DNA from: Chrysaora quinquecirrha
Taxonomy: Eukaryota > Cnidaria > Scyphozoa > Semaeostomeae > Pelagiidae
Direction of reading: 5' to 3'
Length of the DNA: 64,000 bases
Assembly (NCBI GenBank): GCA_014526335.1
Contig: JACTAT010000026.1
Span: forward strand, 505,565-569,564
Made by a program: the position numbers and the translations under genes. The notes beneath the pieces were generated by a model that was not told where the DNA came from, searched no databases, and saw only the letters and a program-made list of their open reading frames with translations. This document shows, piece by piece, positions 49,483 to 60,400 of this stretch; position 1 is the stretch's first letter, and each line of letters opens with the position of its first letter.

Positions 49483-50429
49483 CCTTCTTACGTATCAGAG
49501 AGCCTAATGTCCTGCTTCTGCAAAATGCAACACTTAAATACATCTTTACTGCATGACGATGCACTCTTAAAACAATACCTTATAATACCACAACAATACT
49601 ATAATGCATATCTTCAAGTCCTGAAAGCTCCAGGCATAAATCAGGAAGTTCTGGGCGGCCTACGCTAGACTATTGACGACTAGATACTACAAAAAGCCTT
49701 TTGAGCAATTCATGGATTTATAACAATTAGCGATTCTTGGACAACTTTTCTCTCACGGAAACCTCCAAATATTGATACCGCGAGCATATTCAAAGTGGTA
49801 CCGTTGGCAGACTTATTTGTACGAGAATAATACCCTTCGCTAGACCAATTTCTACAAATCTGATACTCTTAGCTAAACTAACATTGAAAATGATACTTTG
49901 GCTAGACTCATTTCCAAACTATTCGAACCATTCCAGAAAGTGGTAGCTATCCTTGCTCTGACTACTTAAACTGAAAGCATGATGAGCGTTCCAAAGAACA
50001 ACATTGTCACATAAGATATGATACCTTTGGCTAGACCCAAATTCAAAAAAAATATACCCTTGGCTAGACTAGAAGTCCGTGACAAAGTAAACCCTTGAGG
50101 GCAACACATCGCCAGGTACCTCTACAATTGAAGAACCCCCCGAGCCCCCCCCCCAAAAATACTTAACCCGGGGTATCTTGACTTAATGTTATGTCTTATT
50201 ATGTTATATCCTATATTTTAAAGTAATTATTATTCTTGATTCAGTGTTTTGTTAGTTTATAAAAAGCGGACCATGCCAAACAAGCTATGCTTTTTCTTTG
50301 GTAGTGTAGAAGACATTTCATTAGTATCAAGTTTAACATACTGTAAACTGTCTTTTGAGTGGTACAAAATTTCTAAATTGCGAGAAACAGCGGAAACATC
50401 TCTTGACATACTATACTGGACTACTAGTA
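49483..50429. other. LPMO upstream region; no other gene recognised
   Basis: Contains several repeats of GCTAGAC with ATACC (about 49812-50070: 'ataccctt(c/g)gctagacc' type words, five or so), a degenerate tandem array. The frame starting 50249 includes LSFEWYKISKLRE, echoed at 1.2-1.4 kb (see findings). Confidence 0.4.
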
Positions 50430-50921
50430 CAGTTGACATCCGCTATCTCGAACTCTCAAGGGAAACTGGAATTTGTTCGAGATAGCGAATGTTCAAAATA
50501 ACGGATGCCCCATATAAATATAAAAAATTATAGTTTTTAAGTCAGAAAAGAAACCCCTATTAACATGCAGGGTTACTGATCCCAAATTTCATCAAACAAG
50601 TCTGGTATTTTTTACATGGGAGTCAAAGCTCCTGCTTTCATCCCTACTATTGGTGAAATTGAGATAATGGCGATGCAGCACATCTCAAAAGAGAACAGCC
50701 TCATTTATTGTATACATGGGCAGCATATCACTTGGCTGCTGCCATTCCCGCTCCGCTAGGCGAACTTATACATATTTTCAGCCTGTCTCTTTATCCAGTT
50801 CAGCAGAAAATTTGGCAAAGTTCGAGATAAAGAGCAGGTTTTTCTCCATGGGAAATCGAAAATGGTTCGAGACAGCGAATGTTCGAGATAACGGGGTTCG
50901 AGATAGCGGATGATTTTTCTA
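50430..50921. mobile_element. pogo/Tigger-like MITE with TATCTCGAAC repeats
   Basis: Starts CAGTTGACATCCGCTATCTC after a TA. The right side carries the complement GAGATAGCGGATG, but the outermost bases are degraded. TTCGAGATA/TATCTCGAA occurs about seven times near both ends. CAGT termini with TA target sites are typical of pogo/Tigger elements. Confidence 0.55.
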
Positions 50922-51900
50922 TACAAACCCTTCTAACAAAACGAGGGGAAATGGAAAATCGTTCGACATCATTTGTTGTTGTTGTTAGCTCAGCCCGCAA
51001 CAAATGATAAAGATTAAATATGGGCAGCGAAGTGTCACATAGAGGTCATATTTGCCCTGGGTACAAGGTTGGTTCTTTCTCGCAACTGTACTGTAAACTG
51101 TTATTCTTCCATATTATACCAATAATAATGAATTGAATAAATTGAATTGAATCTTTGTCTATTCAATCGTCACCGTCTTCATGGAAAAGAATAAAAAAAT
51201 GAACTTCTGTTCTCAATTATATATTACTTACGTCAACAGTAAATACAACATAAAGAAGTTTTAAGACGATTTTCGCTCTAAGAAAACTTATCCGACTCTT
51301 AGAAACATATCCTGCCCTTACAGACTCGACTTATCCCACTCAATGTTCTTATTCTTACAAAATCCTCAGGTCCCACGTTGGCTTGTTTGATCATGTATTT
51401 CGTAAAAATTGCAGAATCATGGTTAACAGAAGCATTCAGATAAAACCCATGTCCTTTTCGCAAGTAAGATTTTCATCCATTTAAACGCATTAAGGTACTT
51501 TGTTGTACTTTAATATCTGTCCCTCACATACAACTGTTATTTGCTAGGGAAGTCTAATGAAAGACTTTACATAAAATCATAAGAAACTCTTACGAAAGAC
51601 TTATTATAGGAATATTCAGGCTAAAGTTTTGAAGAATACAAGGGTTGTTAAAGTCTTACTCAAGATATCTGCCATTTTCCAGAAAAATGTCGCACCGACC
51701 CAGACCTCTTTGAAAAGGTCTATTCCGTATTCCGCAACAAATTTACCCCTTGCTCTAACAACACGGTATGAAAAACTTAGTTGGAGCACCAGCGAGAAGT
51801 TGGTACCTTCTCAGCTATAATATATTGACTGGGGCCACTAAAAATCCCTGATACTAAGATAAAAATCCTGAAAACGAGCAGTATCACTACAACGAATCAC
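50922..51900. other. No gene recognised; partial hAT-MITE end at 51023-51076
   Basis: 51023-51076 matches one end of the 36554-36980 element (GCAGCGAAGTGTCACATAGA … CCCTGGGTACAAGGTTGG). The rest is AT-rich with no supported feature. Confidence 0.4.
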
Positions 51901-52155
51901 TACACGCTTTTTTTTATAAGAACAACTTTTAAGAAACACTAGGCTGAAATTTGGGTCAAAATTTTTTGCTATCTCCGAAACAATTCGAGATACACACAAG
52001 CAAAGTTCACCAGCGTAAAGCCCTTACCCCGGAAATGCATTTTAAACAAGTTTTAAAGAAGGGTAGGGGGTGACAAGTTAGTGAAAATCGCTTCAGAAAT
52101 AAGAAACAGGCAGGCTGAAATCGAAGTCAAGTGTTCTTATAAAAAAACTTGTACA
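51901..52155. mobile_element. MITE, TACACGC family, copy 5
   Basis: Ends TACACGCTTTTTTTTATAAG and CTTATAAAAAAACTTGTACA are inverted. The interior matches 8373-8592 in reverse orientation (AACAGGCAGGCTGAAAT, TTACCCCGGAAATG, TTCACCAGCGT). Confidence 0.75.
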
Positions 52156-52773
52156 CAGTGCGGCTAGATTGAACAAAAGTGAGGAAATTTTAGCTCCAAG
52201 TTAAAAAGGGTTGAATACAAGTAAAACTATTAGAAAGAAACAGAGTTTGAAAATGCTATAGTAAGCAATTTTGAACAGAACTATTAAAACGAACAACTGA
52301 AATATTCATTTACTCAGCTAAAGCGAAATTCGATAAAATATTGAAACTCAAGTTGAATACAGTGAAGCTTGGGATAAGAAAAACCATTTCTATTGTAATT
52401 TTAAACAGCAAATGTGGAAAAACCTCAAAATTATCAAAATTACAAAAAATTCTTGAAGCAAGAAAGTTTTGAAAATGAGGTCCTCAGCTGAACAGTTGTA
52501 AATTTTGGGGACAGAAAAAATCAACAAAAAATAGATTTATGGGGATCATTCCTTCCACCACAAAACTATCCACTACTATATCTTGTATTACTAAGTCCAG
52601 TTCAACGATATCATAATGGTTACTATATTGTCCACCGAAAAATAATGTGAGGCAGCTTTCAGTCGTAATACCCAGAGCACAGACCTCCAGTTTCCCTGCC
52701 AAACACTGAACCATCACAGTTCATGCTGACGTCAGATATCAAAAGCAGAGGCCGGAAACATGGCCTAAAACAA
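52156..52773 (-). other. Region downstream of CACYBP, presumed 3' UTR and spacer
   Basis: A 77-codon minus-strand frame (52484-52717) begins 57 nt after the CACYBP stop and has some coding-like texture (MMVQCLAGKLEVCALGITT), but no family resemblance. It is most simply part of the 3' UTR. Confidence 0.35.
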
Positions 52774-55678
52774 TTATAAATCAAATGCACTTTTACCGGA
52801 AGCTTGTTTATCACGTGACTCCGTCCAGGCCTTTGCGATTGTGCGCTTCATTTCGTCATCGCCATCGTCATACATCTGCTTCATCATTTTCATTATACCG
52901 GCGGATGGGTCTTCATCTTTATCGAAGTTTGGAGTTCTGGAAATAGTTGGAAATCATAAACTGTTATACTACTGCTTGATTTACTGGGAGAGATAAAACT
53001 ATGCCATTACGTTAAAAAGTCGTAACTTGACCTGTTACGTATCTGTTTGTTGCAACATGTTTCATTAAGTCACGTCACTATTGGTTAAAACTTGTCCCAT
53101 TACGCCCATAAAGGAAGCAATATGTCCCATAGCACTTCTATTGGCCGAAGGCTGTCCCGTAACGTCACTCTTGGTCGCAACCTGCCCGATTACGTCACTA
53201 TGCGTCGCAACATGTACCGTTACTTCTGTATTTGTCGTAAACTATCCCGTTACGTCACTTTGCGTCGAAACCTGTCGCGTTAAGTCACTTTTGGTCGCAA
53301 CCTGGCCCGTTACTACACCATTGGTCGTAGCCTTCTTGTTGCCGTTACATCACTACTGTTCACAACCTGTCCCGTACCGTCACTATAGATCGTAACATGT
53401 CCCGTTACGTCACTTTGCGTCGCAACCTGTCCCGTTACGTCACTTTTGGTCGCAGCCTGTCCCGTTACTACACCACTGGTCGTAGCCTTCTTGTTGCTGT
53501 TACATCACTACTGTTCACAACCTGTCCCGTACCGTCACTATACGTCGCAACCTGTCCCGTTACGTCACTATACGTCGCAAACCGTCCCGCCACGTCACTA
53601 TACGTCGCAACCTGTCCCGTTACGTCACTATACGTCGCAAACCATCCCGCCACGTCACTATACGTCGCAAACCGTTCCGCTACGTCACTATACGTCGCAA
53701 ACCGTTCCGCTACGTCACTATACGTCGCAAACCGTTCCGCTACGTCACTATACGTCGCAACCTGTTCCGTTATGTCACTATACGTCGCAAACCGTTCCGC
53801 TACGTCACTATACGTCGCAAACCGTTCCGCTACGTCACTATACGTCGCAAACTGTTCCGTTATGTCACTCTACGTCGCAAACCGTTCCGCTACGTCACTA
53901 TACGTCGCAAACCGTTCCGCTACGTCACTATACGTCGCAACCTGTTCCGTTATGTCACTATGCTTCGCAATCTGTTCGTTTACGTCACTGTTGGTCTATC
54001 ATCGCTCGTCGCTGTTTTCTTTATACAATTCTTAAATAGGATACGTACTTAGCATCGATGGACTTCTTTTCCGATGACGTCAGATGTGACCAGTTCTTTG
54101 CAACCATTTTCTTCAATGTTATGATGATATTGCCAGATTTGACCTTTGAAATAATCAAAGAAATACAACTTTAATTTTAAGTAAATCTATAGCTGTTTGG
54201 GTACTTATTTGCCAAACTGCAAGAGTAATTATTATTACCCTTTGGTCAGGTCAGCAACTCTGTTATACAATCTGATTGGCTGAAAACTATCAAATGCGAC
54301 GTAATGATAGGGCATTATTCAACCTCGTCCCCAGGGTGAATAGGCCTCTACGTGAAACTCCGCTGTCCATATTCGACCCTGGTACCAGCCTTGTCTATTT
54401 ATAATTTGATTGGCCGTTCAAACAGTAGAAATTTTAAGTGACGTCACAGTTTCATCAAGATATCACACCAAAATAGGCCGAAAACTATGTGAAAAAAATC
54501 TATAAAGACCATAAAATGCTGCTACATGAGATATTGTATCTTGCCTTACAGTTACCAATGAAATTCTTTGCATTTCTTTGCTAAGAACATCTGCTTTCGG
54601 AATCTACATCTTGTTTTTATGCCTAGGCCAAAATTGCCATTATTTTGGCAGATTTTGTGGCTGGTACCAGGGCCAAAATTGATTTGACGGTTGAGATTCG
54701 AGGAAATTCGATTTGGGGCCTGGGGACGAGGTTGGCTAATACACGCTCATTACGTCAAACATTCGAATTTTTCTGGATCAGAACGCAACGCAGCATCAAT
54801 TTGCTTCGTTTTAAAGGCTTCAAACATGATACGAGCTTTGTAATCATGATGAGAGGTTATGACCAAGCCCTGTCCATAGGGTAATAAACCATATAATAAC
54901 TGTTTCTGAGGGCAATACCGAAAATATGAACCCTCAGCCTCTGTTTTAACATGACAGCTTCCGGTTAATATTATCTGGTACCACCCTAGACTTATTACAT
55001 TCGTCCCAGTCTACGCTCCTCCACACTCCACCACCCTGCTCCATCTACTGAGGAAACAGCTGTATGTTGCTGCAGTTGTTTGAAGCTGTTTCCGAAAGAG
55101 TGGGAGGAAAGTAATAAGTCTAGTGTCACCCTCGAAAACAATTCTCACAGACTTAATAATAACTTGTTAATTTATATAACTCTTTTGATAATTAGGACTT
55201 TTTCAAAATGGACTCTTAGGACACAAACCTTGAAGAACGATGCTGCTGGGTCGATTTCTTCCAAAAGATTGTTCATTACCAAGTTATGGTTCTTTCTATC
55301 CAAATTACAAACAAGAAGATTGAATGACTTTGACTTGAGATCAAGTTTTATATTTTCTTTTGGTCAATTCCTTGTTGGTATACTTTGATTGATTTGTCTG
55401 ACTGATCCCAGCCTGGAATCAAATCAAAGTTATCTTTTAGAACATAGAAAAAAAAAAATGACAAGACATTGGTGACAGTGAGACATTCAATATTTGCATT
55501 ATCCAAATGACATCAATTGCTGAATGTAACAAAATGGAAGGCTAAGCAATAAAGATTATGACAGTAATGATGATGATGATCATGGTGACAATAATGATGG
55601 CAATGATGATGAAGGTGATAATGATTGTTCACAGTGATAATGGTAACAATGATGATGACAGTGGTGGTGGTGGTGATG

Positions 55679-55710
<32 letters not shown>

Positions 55711-55968
55711 GATGATGATGATGATAATGATGGTAATGACACTGATGATGTTGATGATGATGGAAATGACAATGAAGATTATGATCATTCTTATGATGGT
55801 GACGGTGATGATAACAATGATAATGATGATGATGATGGTGATGATGATGGTGGTGATGATGATGATGATGGTGATAATAGTGATGATGGTGATGATGGCA
55901 ATAATGATGGCAATGGTTATGATGTTGATGATGAAGACAATGATGATGATAATGTTGGTGATAATGAT

Positions 55969-56007
<39 letters not shown>

Positions 56008-57325
56008 GTTTTGATGTAGATGATCAATGATGAAGATGATGAGAATTACGTTGGTAATGATGATGATGACCAAAGAAAGGGATGATGATGATAATGATTA
56101 GGGTGGTGATGGTGATGTTGATTATGATGATAATGATGGCAATTATCATGATCATAATGACAATAATGGTATTGGTAGTGGTGGGGATGATAATTGATGA
56201 TAAAAAAGTTGATAATGCTGATGATGATAACAACAATTCTGATAATGATAACAATTAAGGGTTGACAAAATTATGCTAAAGGCTCATCAGTAATGATGGC
56301 AATAAAATGATGGCAATGAAATGATGATGGCAATGACAGTGATGATGATGATGACGATGATGATCATGAACATGATGACAATAATGGTATTGGTAGTAGT
56401 GGGGATGATAACTGACGATAACAACTTTTTTGATGTTGATAATGCTGATGATGATAGCAACAATTCTGATGATGATAACAATTAAGGGTTGACAAAAATT
56501 AAGCATTGATCCTAAAGACTAATCAGTCATGATGGCAATGACAAAAATAAACGATGATGACAATGACAGTGATGATGATGATGATGATGATGATGATTAT
56601 GATGATGATTATGATGATGATTATGATGATGATGATGATGATGATAATGATGATGCCACATTCAGCTCACAAGCATTAGCAACTGGCCTTGTTATAAACA
56701 TCAAGTATACAGGCATTTATTAAATGAAAATCATGATTACCATAGGATTGTATTTTTTTGGTAAATACATGCGATGCTTCTTCTCTTTCTTTCTTTGGAT
56801 TGTTCTGTGCTTCTGCACTTCCATTCACTTCAGTTTTCTTTTGATTTTCTTGAATTGCATGTATTTTACTTTCCAGCATCGTAATTTCAGAAGCAAGCAG
56901 CTGACGTACATTTGATCTTGATGCAGATTTTAGAAGTGCCTGGAGCTCCAGACAGTCTTGAGTAAGCTAGAAGTTAATGGCAGGGAAATCAAAACATGAA
57001 CCCAATTTAACATAAAAATGTGAAATGGTGTTTTGTTCTCAAAAGTAGATGCACAAGCTAGAGAGCTGGAGATTAGACCACAACGCCCAATACCACCATA
57101 AAGAACAAATAAGGTAGGTTTTAAAGGTTATACACTCAAACAGGTCGAGAGAAATGCCAAGCTCGCGACTATTTTAGGCCATCAGGCATCACTGATCACA
57201 TGGCACACAGTCACATGTCAGCAAGGCTTTTTCTCTCAGACGAAAGAGTGCTCATAAGCAACAGAAAGACACCTAAATAATATTTCATTCAAAAAACAAA
57301 GACCAACCTCGTCAACAGATGCCAT
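52774..57325 (-). CDS. CACYBP: Calcyclin-binding protein / Siah-interacting protein
   Basis: Scaffold linking the Siah ubiquitin ligase to Skp1 and binding S100 proteins; cytosolic and nuclear. Five exons: 57308-57325, 56741-56966, 55229-55412, 54049-54143 and 52774-52936. It begins MASVDE, then [20 protein letters not shown] (N-terminal SIP helical hairpin). Exon 2/3 forms [14 protein letters not shown], the start of the CS domain. Exon 3 holds [19 protein letters not shown]. Exons 4-5 carry the SGS region with [20 protein letters not shown] and [20 protein letters not shown]. One base is missing in the A run at 55358-55361. With it restored the product is 228 residues, the same length as human CACYBP, and every phase closes. 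Intron 2 is filled by GAT repeats, intron 3 by a hAT-like MITE and intron 4 by a 30-bp minisatellite. Confidence 0.95.
53040..54000 (+). repeat. 30-bp minisatellite with TTACGTCA motif (CACYBP intron 4)
   Basis: Unit TACGTCACTATACGTCGCAA plus ACCGTTCCGC, about 31 copies, cleaner toward the right (53560-53950). Because 30 is divisible by three, frames of 212 and 197 codons stay open on the plus strand ([10 protein letters not shown] and [10 protein letters not shown] decapeptides), but these are repeat translations within an intron. Many units contain (T)TACGTCA, a CREB/ATF-type core. Confidence 0.92.
54320..54735. mobile_element. hAT-like MITE 'CAACCTCGTCCCCAGG', copy 2 (CACYBP intron 3)
   Basis: Ends CAACCTCGTCCCCAGGGTG and GGCCTGGGGACGAGGTTG are inverted. 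The interior (CTACGTGAAACTCCGC, AAGTGACGTCACAGTTTC, GGCAGATTTTGTGGC) is the reverse of 36554-36980. Target duplication not clear here. Confidence 0.8.
55558..56660. repeat. (GAT)n/(GATAAT)n simple repeats with a 230-bp internal duplication (CACYBP intron 2)
   Basis: Long GATGAT tracts at 55558-56080, 56310-56370 and 56565-56655. Between them AATGGTATTGGTAGT … GATAACAATTAAGGGTTGAC occurs twice (about 56166-56265 and 56387-56493). Asp-, Met- or His/Ile-rich frames are artefacts of the repeat. Confidence 0.93.
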
Positions 57326-57698
57326 AATTAAAGTGTCTTTTACCAAATTGGTGCAATAAATGTGACAAAACTTCGCAAGGAAAGAACGTTGTCGCAGCAC
57401 TTTCGTTTCGAAACAAGCAGAATAGGCCAAAAGTCATAGCGAGGCTCACCTTCAGAACAACCACAACCAATCAGCATTTGGTGTGTTGATCATGTGATTT
57501 GTTATTCCACTATAACAGTTGTTTTTTGTGATTCAGTAAAAGAGCTGTTTGAGTATTAGCAAACATGCATGCAAAATGCAAACATGCAAAAAACAAACTA
57601 TACACAAACGTAAATAGATAAATAAATAGTCATTAGTCACATGGTAATAGGCAATGTTTGTCAAAGTTAAGACTTAAGTGCACATAACTTAGAAATTG
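57326..57698. promoter_or_regulatory. CACYBP upstream region
   Basis: A plus-strand CCAAT (minus ATTGG) lies at about 57465 in ACCAATCAGC, roughly 140 bp upstream of the start. No TATA box stands out. No other feature is recognised to 57698. Confidence 0.3.
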
Positions 57699-58245
57699 AG
57701 ACTGGCAGATTTGGTAAAACCAAAATTCTAAGATCCGAAAGATACTGTAAATACTGCACCACTATGGGAAATAAAATTCTGGGGGACGAAATTCATTTTC
57801 TTATGTTATGCCCACTTTTTGAGAATGAAAGAAGAGATCTTTTGATCAAAATTGAACTCTCATACCCATCCGTAGGTCATTTAAGCACTCGAAATAAATT
57901 TATATGGCTGCTTAGCCAAGAAGAGTGTCTTCTTTTGGTTTCATCTTTTGTTACGAAAAGTTTAAAAAAGAAATCGGAATTTAAATTTTAAATAGTTTTA
58001 TCTGCTATCCTATCATTGTATTGTATTGTGTACGTTTGTTACTCTTATCGATGACTTTCTTTTAAATTGCGAACTGTTTTGGACATACGTACAGTAGCTA
58101 CTTTCTTTCTTTCTTAATAGTTATTCTCAGTAGTTCCTTGTAGTAAATTAATTTTTTTGTATTTTCTAATTAACTTTAACTTGTTCTGTTAATAGGTTAG
58201 AGGCCCTCTTGGCCTAATACCTAAGTAATAAAGTTTTCAAGTAAT
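57699..58245 (+). mobile_element. LINE 3' end fragment
   Basis: Frame to 57991 reads LSAHNLEIETGRFGKTKI, RYCKYCTTMGNK and GDEIHFLMLCPLFENERRDL. The pattern S-x-HxLxIExGR … C-x2-C … DExHFLxxCPxxxxxR is the zinc-knuckle-like C-terminus found in many animal non-LTR retrotransposons. The 3' tail has AGAGGCCCTCTTGGCCTAAT and AATAAAGTTTTC. 5'-truncated. Confidence 0.75.
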
Positions 58246-58630
58246 TTTTTTATGTTTCAATGTTGTTTTCCAGGACTAGTTGTTTATCCAAATACCACGT
58301 TCCCACGCCTGCAATCAAGGGGCAATCAACATTTGACAATTTCGGAGGCCCAGATTTCTAAACGTAGCAAATGATCAAAAGACCATGTCGTTGTTCCTTA
58401 TAATCTAAATTTGCCCAAATTGGCCACCAATTTACAAGTTCCTGTCTTTTGGGGTGCAATTTTCTCTGGAAAAACGTGTCATTGTTTTGGGCAAATACCA
58501 AACGTTCGAAATTTATTGCAGTTATCTAGGTCAAGGGGGTGAAGGGGTGCAAGGTAAGATTTATATTTTACAGCAGAATTTGCATATAAAGGACACCAGA
58601 CACCAGTAGGACCAACCAACGGTCTGAATG
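58246..58630. other. No gene recognised
   Basis: No open frame, repeat or RNA supported in this stretch. Confidence 0.3.
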
Positions 58631-58636
58631 TGCCGT

Positions 58637-58800
58637 GGCATGGCATCTTGGTCTAATCCAGTTGACTCTTGGTTCCAGAAGCTGAGCGACGCCGGGGGGC
58701 TCGAGCCCCCGCCACGGTAGCGTCCCTGCATGCTGTAGTCTCATACAGGGTCAGTGCGAAGCGAAGACTGATATGTAGGCCCATCCATGGTTTTACTAGC
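58637..58800 (+). repeat. SINE copy, tRNA-derived
   Basis: TTGGTCTAATCCAGTTGACT (A-box part), GGGGGCTCGAGCCCCCGCCA (B-box part, expanded G/C run) and CACGGTAGCGTCCCTG match the 18.0-18.7 kb SINE. The 3' tail is lost or replaced. Confidence 0.6.
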
Positions 58801-58903
58801 AAAACTTTCACTGTCTCCGCTTTACAGTAGATTTGACCAAGAAATAGAAGCATTATGTGTCTACTTATGTTTGTCCATGGAGGGGATTGCAGTTTGGCTT
58901 TAG

Positions 58904-59158
58904 GCCCTAGTCAAAAGATCAAACATTGTTTATCGAACATTTGTGATTTGCTTGCAAAACAAAATGTTTGACCGTGTGGCCATTTTGGAAAACATTGCTT
59001 GTCAAATATATTTTGAAATGTTTAAGCTATCAATGCGAAACAAATGCTTTATTTTGCCTGTCAAACAATGTTTAGTGACGTTGCCAAACGGTTAAATATT
59101 GCTTGCAAAGCAAATCGCAAATGTTTGACAGCAATGTTTGATCTTTCGGCCAGGGCCT
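58904..59158. mobile_element. MITE, GGCCCTGGCC family, complete copy
   Basis: AGGCCCTAGTCAAAAGATCA at the left and TGTTTGATCTTTCGGCCAGG(GCCT) at the right are inverted. The interior alternates AAACATTTGTGATTTGCTTG and ATGTTTGACCGTGTGGCC words. A second copy follows within 18 bp. Confidence 0.75.
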
Positions 59159-59175
59159 CAAGATAATTCAAGTAA

Positions 59176-59446
59176 GGCACTGGCCAACGCCAAACTATCA
59201 AACATTCCTGATCAAACATTGATTGACCGTTTGGCAATTTCGGAAACACATTTTAAACATTTCTTGGAAAACACGATTAGCATTGGCAATGTTTTTGGAA
59301 AACTTCAACAACAATTTCTACTCGCCACAAGTAAAAGCCTTTGACGAGCAATGTTTTGCAACGTGCCTAAACCGTAAAACATTTCGTTTAGCGGGCAAAT
59401 TTCAGATGTTTGACCAACAATGTTTGATCGTTTGGCCAGGGCCTAA
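59176..59446. mobile_element. MITE, GGCCCTGGCC family, adjacent copy
   Basis: Left AAGGCACTGGCCAACGCCAA; right CAATGTTTGATCGTTTGGCC followed by AGGGCCT. Same orientation and almost abutting the previous copy, so the pair could be a tandem duplication or an insertion beside an older copy. Confidence 0.7.
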
Positions 59447-60400
59447 ATCACAGTATCTCAGACCACGCCCTTTAGAAGCTCCTCAAAGGAGGGAAACACT
59501 ACACTTCTAAGGCTATCATCCAATTGCTATTGACTTTACAGATACTGAATCGGTGGTCGTAAGGAAAAAAGACCTAGATAGTTAGATAAGCTTCTTTAAA
59601 GCTTTAGGCTGTTGGGGCTGTCCTTTACGTGAGAAACCCAAGTTCCTGTTTGATCCTTTGACCGATAATTCGCTTTCTTTTCAAACAAACTTCTACAATT
59701 CAACTAAGAACGTTTTTCCACCTAATGTTCCATTCAATTTGTATAGCTGGAGATTTCCATTGTCGAGCTCAAAATAAAAGTAATTCCAGAAAGTCTTAGT
59801 TTTCTTTTGTTTTGGGCCACGAGAAATTTTCGCTCGTTGGGTCTGTTTGTTATCGCAAAGCAGTTAGGTTGTATTGAAAACTCAACCCCCTGTTAGCCAA
59901 CACTGGAATCTTCCTATAAGACTATTTTGTGACTATGAGAGCCTCTTAGTTCTATTTAAAGATATTAAAATAGAACTTAATTCTTATTATCAAAGTCCTA
60001 AGGCCCAGACCGTATTCAATATTATGTTGATTAAAATTTCAAAAGCCTAATGGAAAGTAGAGTTGATTCCCATAATTCTTAGTTATTCTAATCAAACTGG
60101 TTAAATTAAAAGATGCTATAACTGAATTTTCGTATTACATATCTGTTGCTCAAGACCATTCTGGAGTGCAATACGCTAGTGCAGTTTGAAGCTTGCAAGA
60201 CTGAAAAGCTCTGCCACTTTGCGTTGTTGGTTGGATTGAAGAATTAGGCAGTACATACTAAAAGGCACCAAACAGGCAGGCAAAAGGTCAGTACAATCAC
60301 TTTTCGTACTCGTTTTACAAGATGTGTTAACTGTTAACTAACTATCTTAAAACCTCCAAGTACGTCCAAGTACCAACATTTGCTTTCAAGTTAAAGTTAG
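59447..60400. other. No gene recognised
   Basis: AT-rich. No frame longer than about 60 codons and no repeat that I could tie to others in the window. Confidence 0.35.

Noticed and set aside
48567..49668. 152- and 137-codon plus-strand frames
   Set aside because: Antisense to LPMO exon 1 and to a dispersed repeat in its intron; no independent evidence.
53397..54039. 212- and 197-codon open frames encoding decapeptide repeats
   Set aside because: They are translations of a 30-bp minisatellite inside CACYBP intron 4, open in two frames at once, without start context or non-repetitive sequence.
55513..56073. Ile/His-rich 186-residue and Asp-rich 153-residue frames
   Set aside because: Products of GAT/ATC microsatellites in CACYBP intron 2.
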